A DNA stretch of 7,604 nucleotides from Bacteroidia bacterium (GTDB lineage: Bacteria; Planctomycetota; Phycisphaerae; Phycisphaerales; SM1A02), in NCBI GenBank assembly GCA_030054235.1, contig JASGCG010000072.1, positions 1 to 7,604 of the forward strand. Direction: 5' to 3'. The position numbers were made by a program, and so were the translations under genes. The notes under the pieces were generated by a model. It was not told where the DNA came from. It saw nothing but the letters and a program-made list of their open reading frames with translations, and did not search any database. Positions 4,647-7,604 of this stretch are shown here, one piece after another (positions within the stretch are counted from its first letter, which is position 1; each line of letters opens with the position of its first letter).

Positions 4647-6293
4647 ATGCGACGCATGATGCTGCCTGCTGTCACCCTGCTTGCCGCGGCTCCACTCGCG
4701 AATGCACAGGTCGCGCTCCAACCCAAGGCCGGTGCGCCACTGGTCGGCCTGAGCCCCTCGCAACTTGAACTCTTCTGGGCGGGTCAAGAGGCGTACTCGA
4801 CGCCAGTCACCCTCGAGATGGGCCTTGGCCCCATCATGAACAAGAGCAACTGCGTGAGCTGCCACACCAACCCCATCGGTGGCTGGGGCAGCATCTCGGT
4901 CAATCACTTCGGCATGGACGACAAGGGCGAGTTCATGATGATCCCTGGCGAGACGCAGTCGCTGCTGCAGACGCTGGCCGTCTCGCCGCTCTGCGCCGAA
5001 GTGCTCCCCGAGGATGCCACCATCTTCGTGCAGCGCGTCACCAACTCGTCGATGGCCTTCGGTCTCGTCGAAGCGATTCCTGATGCAGCGATCGCCGCAA
5101 ACGCCGATGCAACCGATGCCAACGGCGACGGCATCTCGGGCCGCGTGCACTGGGTGCATCTGCTCGAGGATCCCACGGGTCCGCTGCGCGCCGGCCGCTT
5201 CGGCTGGAAGGCACAGGTGGCCACGACGCTGAGTTTCTCTGGCGATGCGGCGCGCAACGAGATGGGCCTGACCAACGATCTCGAGCCGTTCGAGAATGCC
5301 CCGAACGGCAACGAAGCGGTTCTCTCGGAGTGCGACTCGGCAGCCGATCCCGAAGACACGCCGGACCTTGATGGATATCGCTTCATCGACCGCGTCACGC
5401 ACTTCCAGCGCTACCTCGCGCAGCCGCCGCAGACCCCCAAGAGCGGCATGACCGGCGAAACGGTCTTCAATGCCATCGGCTGCAACGCGTGCCACGTCCG
5501 CGACTGGACGACGTCCAACTCGCCCCTGCTCGAAGACGCGATCCGCAACAAGGCCATCAAGCCCTACAGCGACTTCCTGATCCACAACATGGGCGGCCTC
5601 GGCGATGGCGTGCAGCAAGGCGACGCCGATGAGAGCGAGATGCGCACCCCGACGCTGTGGAACCTTCGCACGCGCGACCCGATGCTCCACAACGGCGCGG
5701 CGTCGGGTGGATCCTTTGCCACGCGCGTGGCCAAGGCCATCGAACTCCACGGTCCGTTCGGCGAGGGCGCCGCGAGCGCAGCCGCCTTCGCGGCCCTCGG
5801 CGGCACGCAGAAGGCACAGCTGATCGCCTTCCTCGGCTCGCTCGGCAAGCTCGAGTTCGATCTGGAGCCGGACAATCAAATCGACGCCTTCGACTTCATG
5901 CTCTTCCAGTCCTGCTATGCCGTCGGCGCCGCTTCGCCCGACACCAACTGCGGCGTGGCGGACTTCAACCAGGATGGCCTGATCAACATGGTCGATGCCC
6001 AAGCCTTCATGCAGGCCTATGAGGGTGCGGAAGGCACCGGCGACTGCGACAACGACGGCCAGATCGACCTGATGGAGATCCTGCTTGGCGCGCCTGATGC
6101 TGACGGCGACTTCATCCCCGATGACTGCGCTGGCTGCCAGGCCGACTTCGACGGCGATGGCCAGCGCAACGGCGTCGACTTGGGCATCCTCCTCGCAGGA
6201 TGGGGCACCGCGGCAGCCGACGCCGACGGCGATGGCATGACCAACGGCGTCGACCTTGGCATCCTGCTCGCGGGCTGGGGCGCCTGCAACTGA
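4647..6293 (+). CDS. Secreted DUF1111 di-haem oxidoreductase with dockerin-like C-terminal tail
   Basis: This predicts 548 residues from ATG 4647. A Sec signal peptide (residues 1-20, MRRMMLPAVTLLAAAPLANA) is followed by Q21. Residues 25-405 match the DUF1111/COG3488 di-haem family: GLGPIMNKSNC, the first haem site C69-V-S-C72-H73, the family-typical AFGLVEAIPDAAI, DANGDGISGR, RFGWKAQVATTLSFSGDAARNEMG split over adjacent strands, the second haem site C279-N-A-C282-H283, TPTLWNLRTRDPMLHNGA (334-351) and the closing LIAFLGSLGKL. Members are periplasmic or secreted c-type cytochromes, often labelled thiol oxidoreductases; the true substrate is usually unknown. Residues about 405-548 are an added tail rich in EF-hand-like Asp loops (DFNQDGLINMVDA, DCDNDGQIDLMEI, DADGDFIPDD), ending in two near-identical dockerin-like repeats and a final Gly-Ala-Cys-Asn. 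The tail probably binds Ca and attaches or sorts the enzyme. A 57-base gap leads to the next gene, so co-transcription is likely. Haem attachment needs a cytochrome c maturation system encoded elsewhere. Confidence 0.92.
   Translation: MRRMMLPAVTLLAAAPLANAQVALQPKAGAPLVGLSPSQLELFWAGQEAYSTPVTLEMGLGPIMNKSNCVSCHTNPIGGWGSISVNHFGMDDKGEFMMIPGETQSLLQTLAVSPLCAEVLPEDATIFVQRVTNSSMAFGLVEAIPDAAIAANADATDANGDGISGRVHWVHLLEDPTGPLRAGRFGWKAQVATTLSFSGDAARNEMGLTNDLEPFENAPNGNEAVLSECDSAADPEDTPDLDGYRFIDRVTHFQRYLAQPPQTPKSGMTGETVFNAIGCNACHVRDWTTSNSPLLEDAIRNKAIKPYSDFLIHNMGGLGDGVQQGDADESEMRTPTLWNLRTRDPMLHNGAASGGSFATRVAKAIELHGPFGEGAASAAAFAALGGTQKAQLIAFLGSLGKLEFDLEPDNQIDAFDFMLFQSCYAVGAASPDTNCGVADFNQDGLINMVDAQAFMQAYEGAEGTGDCDNDGQIDLMEILLGAPDADGDFIPDDCAGCQADFDGDGQRNGVDLGILLAGWGTAAADADGDGMTNGVDLGILLAGWGACN
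6141..6290 (+). repeat. Tandem 75-bp repeat encoding dockerin-like motifs
   Basis: Two adjacent in-frame 75-bp units (6141-6215 and 6216-6290) encode 25-residue copies of the pattern AD-x-DGDG-x-x-NGVDLGILLAGWG (residues 499-523 and 524-548). The core NGVDLGILLAGWG is identical in protein in both copies, while the DNA differs mainly at third codon positions. This indicates an older duplication kept by selection. The Asp/Asn spacing D-x-D-x-D-G is that of a Ca-binding loop, and the paired arrangement is that of type I dockerins. Confidence 0.85.
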
Positions 6294-6339
6294 CCCGGCA
6301 AGACGATCAACTCACCAAGCTTTCCAAGACCGACCACTC

Positions 6340-6345
6340 GAGGAG
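6340..6345 (+). promoter_or_regulatory. Strong Shine-Dalgarno site for the second VCBS gene
   Basis: GAGGAG lies five bases before ATG 6351 and gives near-full pairing to the anti-Shine-Dalgarno sequence. No obvious promoter or terminator is visible in the 57 bases between the di-haem gene and this start, so it probably serves an operon message. Confidence 0.7.
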
Positions 6346-6350
6346 ACACT

Positions 6351-7604
6351 ATGCAGACCAGCCGCTTCGTCCTGACCCTTGCCGCCGCGATCACCGCCTC
6401 GGCCAACGCCCAGTGGGCGACCTTCCAGAAGCAGACCTCGACCCGCATGGTCGCGAGCGCTTCGCTGATCGTGAACCCGAATCTTGAGCACGATTTCGCC
6501 GTCGGCGACTTCGACAAGGACGGCGACCTCGACTTGGCCTGCATGCGCAAGTTCCCCGGCTCCGTGCAGGGCGGCTTCCGCGACATCCTCTTCATGAACG
6601 AGAGCGGCGTCCTGGTGGACCGCACCGTCGAGTTCGGCTCGGCTGCCGATGCCGCCGGCTCTCAGGGCATGCTCGACCCAGCCAACGACCGTGACGTCGA
6701 AGCCTTCGACGTGGACAACGATGGTTGGCTCGACCTGATCACCGTGACGACCATGAGCGACCAGGTCAGCGCCATGCTCGGCCAGCCGCGCGTGTACCGC
6801 AACCTGGGCAACAACGCCCAGGGCCAGTGGCAGGGCTTCCGTTTCGAGGACAACCGCATCCCCACGATGGTCAGCAAGACCGGCGTGGCCGCGAATCCGC
6901 GCGCGTGCGATGCAGCGGTCGCTGATTACACGGGCGACGGCTATGTCGACATCTACTTCGTCGACTACGACACGCCCGAGACGGTCGGACAGACCATTTG
7001 CTACGACCTGAACTCCGACGGCGACACGGTCGATGCCGGCGAATGCCAGCAGTCCCCTGCTGAAGACGCCGCAAAGGACTACGACAACCGCCTGCTCATC
7101 AACCAAGGTGCCGCGAACCCCGGCTTCTTCACCGATTCAGGAACGACGCGCATGACGGCTGCCCAGCTCGTGAGCGAGTTCGGCAACATGTGCGAGCCCG
7201 GTGACATGAACCTGGACGGCCGCCCTGACGTGGTGCGTGTGAACACCCTGACCGCTGGCCAGGACGTCGCCGTGTACTACCCCAACGCGGGCGGCACTTC
7301 CTTCACCAAGGATGTCGTGTACCCCGGCCTCGCCCCGTACGGCCTTGGCGTCGATGACCTGAACGGCGACGGCAAGCTCGACTTCATCGTCGCCGACGAC
7401 GGACAGGACCGCTACTGCCTCAACGCCGGCAACGGTACCGATGGCTTGGCCAACTTCACGACCTACGTGATCTCCGGCAGCCCGTCGGAGTTCGGCAACA
7501 CGATTTCGATCGCCGACCTCAACAACGACGGCCGCAAGGACGTCATCGTGACCGACGTCGACAGCGACCTTGGGCCGTTCTGCCCGACCAGCGGCCGCAC
7601 GACC
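6351..7604 (+). CDS. Secreted FG-GAP/VCBS repeat protein, 3'-truncated
   Basis: An open frame of 418 codons runs from ATG 6351 to the window edge without a stop. Residues 1-20 (MQTSRFVLTLAAAITASANA) form a Sec signal peptide with an ANA cleavage site before Q21, the same cleavage style as the upstream di-haem protein. Ca-binding FG-GAP/VCBS motifs start at about residues 53 (DFDKDGDLDLA), 120 (DVDNDGWLDLI), 192 (DYTGDGYVDIY), 285 (DMNLDGRPDVV), 336 (DLNGDGKLDFI) and 389 (DLNNDGRKDVI). This predicts a beta-propeller of at least six blades. An insertion between the third and fourth motifs (about 217-232, CYDLNSDGDTVDAGEC) holds an EF-hand-like loop bracketed by two cysteines that could form a disulphide. 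It does not show the CRTAC1/ASPIC layout of the minus-strand protein within the window. Such proteins are extracellular binding or structural proteins; the ligand is unknown. Given its neighbour, a dockerin-like C-terminus beyond the window would be expected. Confidence 0.9.
   Translation, partial: MQTSRFVLTLAAAITASANAQWATFQKQTSTRMVASASLIVNPNLEHDFAVGDFDKDGDLDLACMRKFPGSVQGGFRDILFMNESGVLVDRTVEFGSAADAAGSQGMLDPANDRDVEAFDVDNDGWLDLITVTTMSDQVSAMLGQPRVYRNLGNNAQGQWQGFRFEDNRIPTMVSKTGVAANPRACDAAVADYTGDGYVDIYFVDYDTPETVGQTICYDLNSDGDTVDAGECQQSPAEDAAKDYDNRLLINQGAANPGFFTDSGTTRMTAAQLVSEFGNMCEPGDMNLDGRPDVVRVNTLTAGQDVAVYYPNAGGTSFTKDVVYPGLAPYGLGVDDLNGDGKLDFIVADDGQDRYCLNAGNGTDGLANFTTYVISGSPSEFGNTISIADLNNDGRKDVIVTDVDSDLGPFCPTSGRTT

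Noticed and set aside
4548..6002. A 484-codon minus-strand open frame opposite the di-haem gene
   Set aside because: It is a shadow of the DUF1111 gene, whose + strand frame has two CxxCH haem sites, a signal peptide and a good ribosome-binding site. The antisense product has no domain signature.
4622..6331. Shared 9-mer TCCAAGACC upstream of both secreted-protein genes (4622-4630 and 6323-6331)
   Set aside because: The distance to the start codon differs (16 versus 19 bases), and flanking bases are not conserved. A 9-base match between two short leaders could be chance.
6312..7106. A 264-codon minus-strand open frame opposite the second VCBS gene
   Set aside because: The + strand carries the signal peptide, Shine-Dalgarno site and six Asp-rich propeller motifs. 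The antisense product is Val/Ala/Gly-rich without motifs.

Overview
The window is GC-rich bacterial DNA, densely coded, with no RNA genes, insertion sequences or CRISPR arrays that I can see. Several features point to Planctomycetota, most likely class Phycisphaerae: tandem C-terminal dockerin-like repeats of the form DxDGDG...NGVDLGILLAGWG, several exported FG-GAP/VCBS propeller proteins, and a DUF1111 di-haem protein. This placement is inferred from protein style, not from a marker gene.

Left block (1-1696, + strand): the 3' part of an FtsQ/DivIB-like cell-division protein gene, a small polytopic membrane protein of unknown function whose start overlaps it, and greA, a transcript-cleavage factor. 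greA lacks a visible Shine-Dalgarno sequence and may be read from its own leaderless promoter. The block ends in a tandem array of three and a half 28-bp units, each able to fold into a strong hairpin. The array lies exactly between the convergent ends of greA and the next gene.

Middle block (4418-1813, - strand): a two-gene, translationally coupled operon (GTGA overlap). It encodes a TPR lipoprotein followed by a CRTAC1-type protein with seven Ca-binding FG-GAP/VCBS-like motifs and a C-terminal ASPIC/UnbV domain.

Right block (4533-7604, + strand): a 228-bp divergent intergenic region (4419-4646) carries a good sigma70-like promoter overlapped by an inverted repeat. It leads into a secreted DUF1111 di-haem oxidoreductase with a fused EF-hand/dockerin-like tail. 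After 57 bp comes a second secreted FG-GAP/VCBS repeat protein that runs off the window.

From about 1.8 kb to the end, every gene encodes an exported protein: a lipoprotein, a di-haem redox enzyme and two Ca-binding propeller proteins, arranged as two divergent pairs. A shared role in an envelope or cell-surface redox or assembly process is plausible, but it is inference from proximity and domain content. The less ordinary parts are the hairpin array, the dockerin-tailed di-haem enzyme, and the split between apparently leaderless genes (greA, TPR lipoprotein) and genes with strong Shine-Dalgarno sites (the two exported + strand genes).
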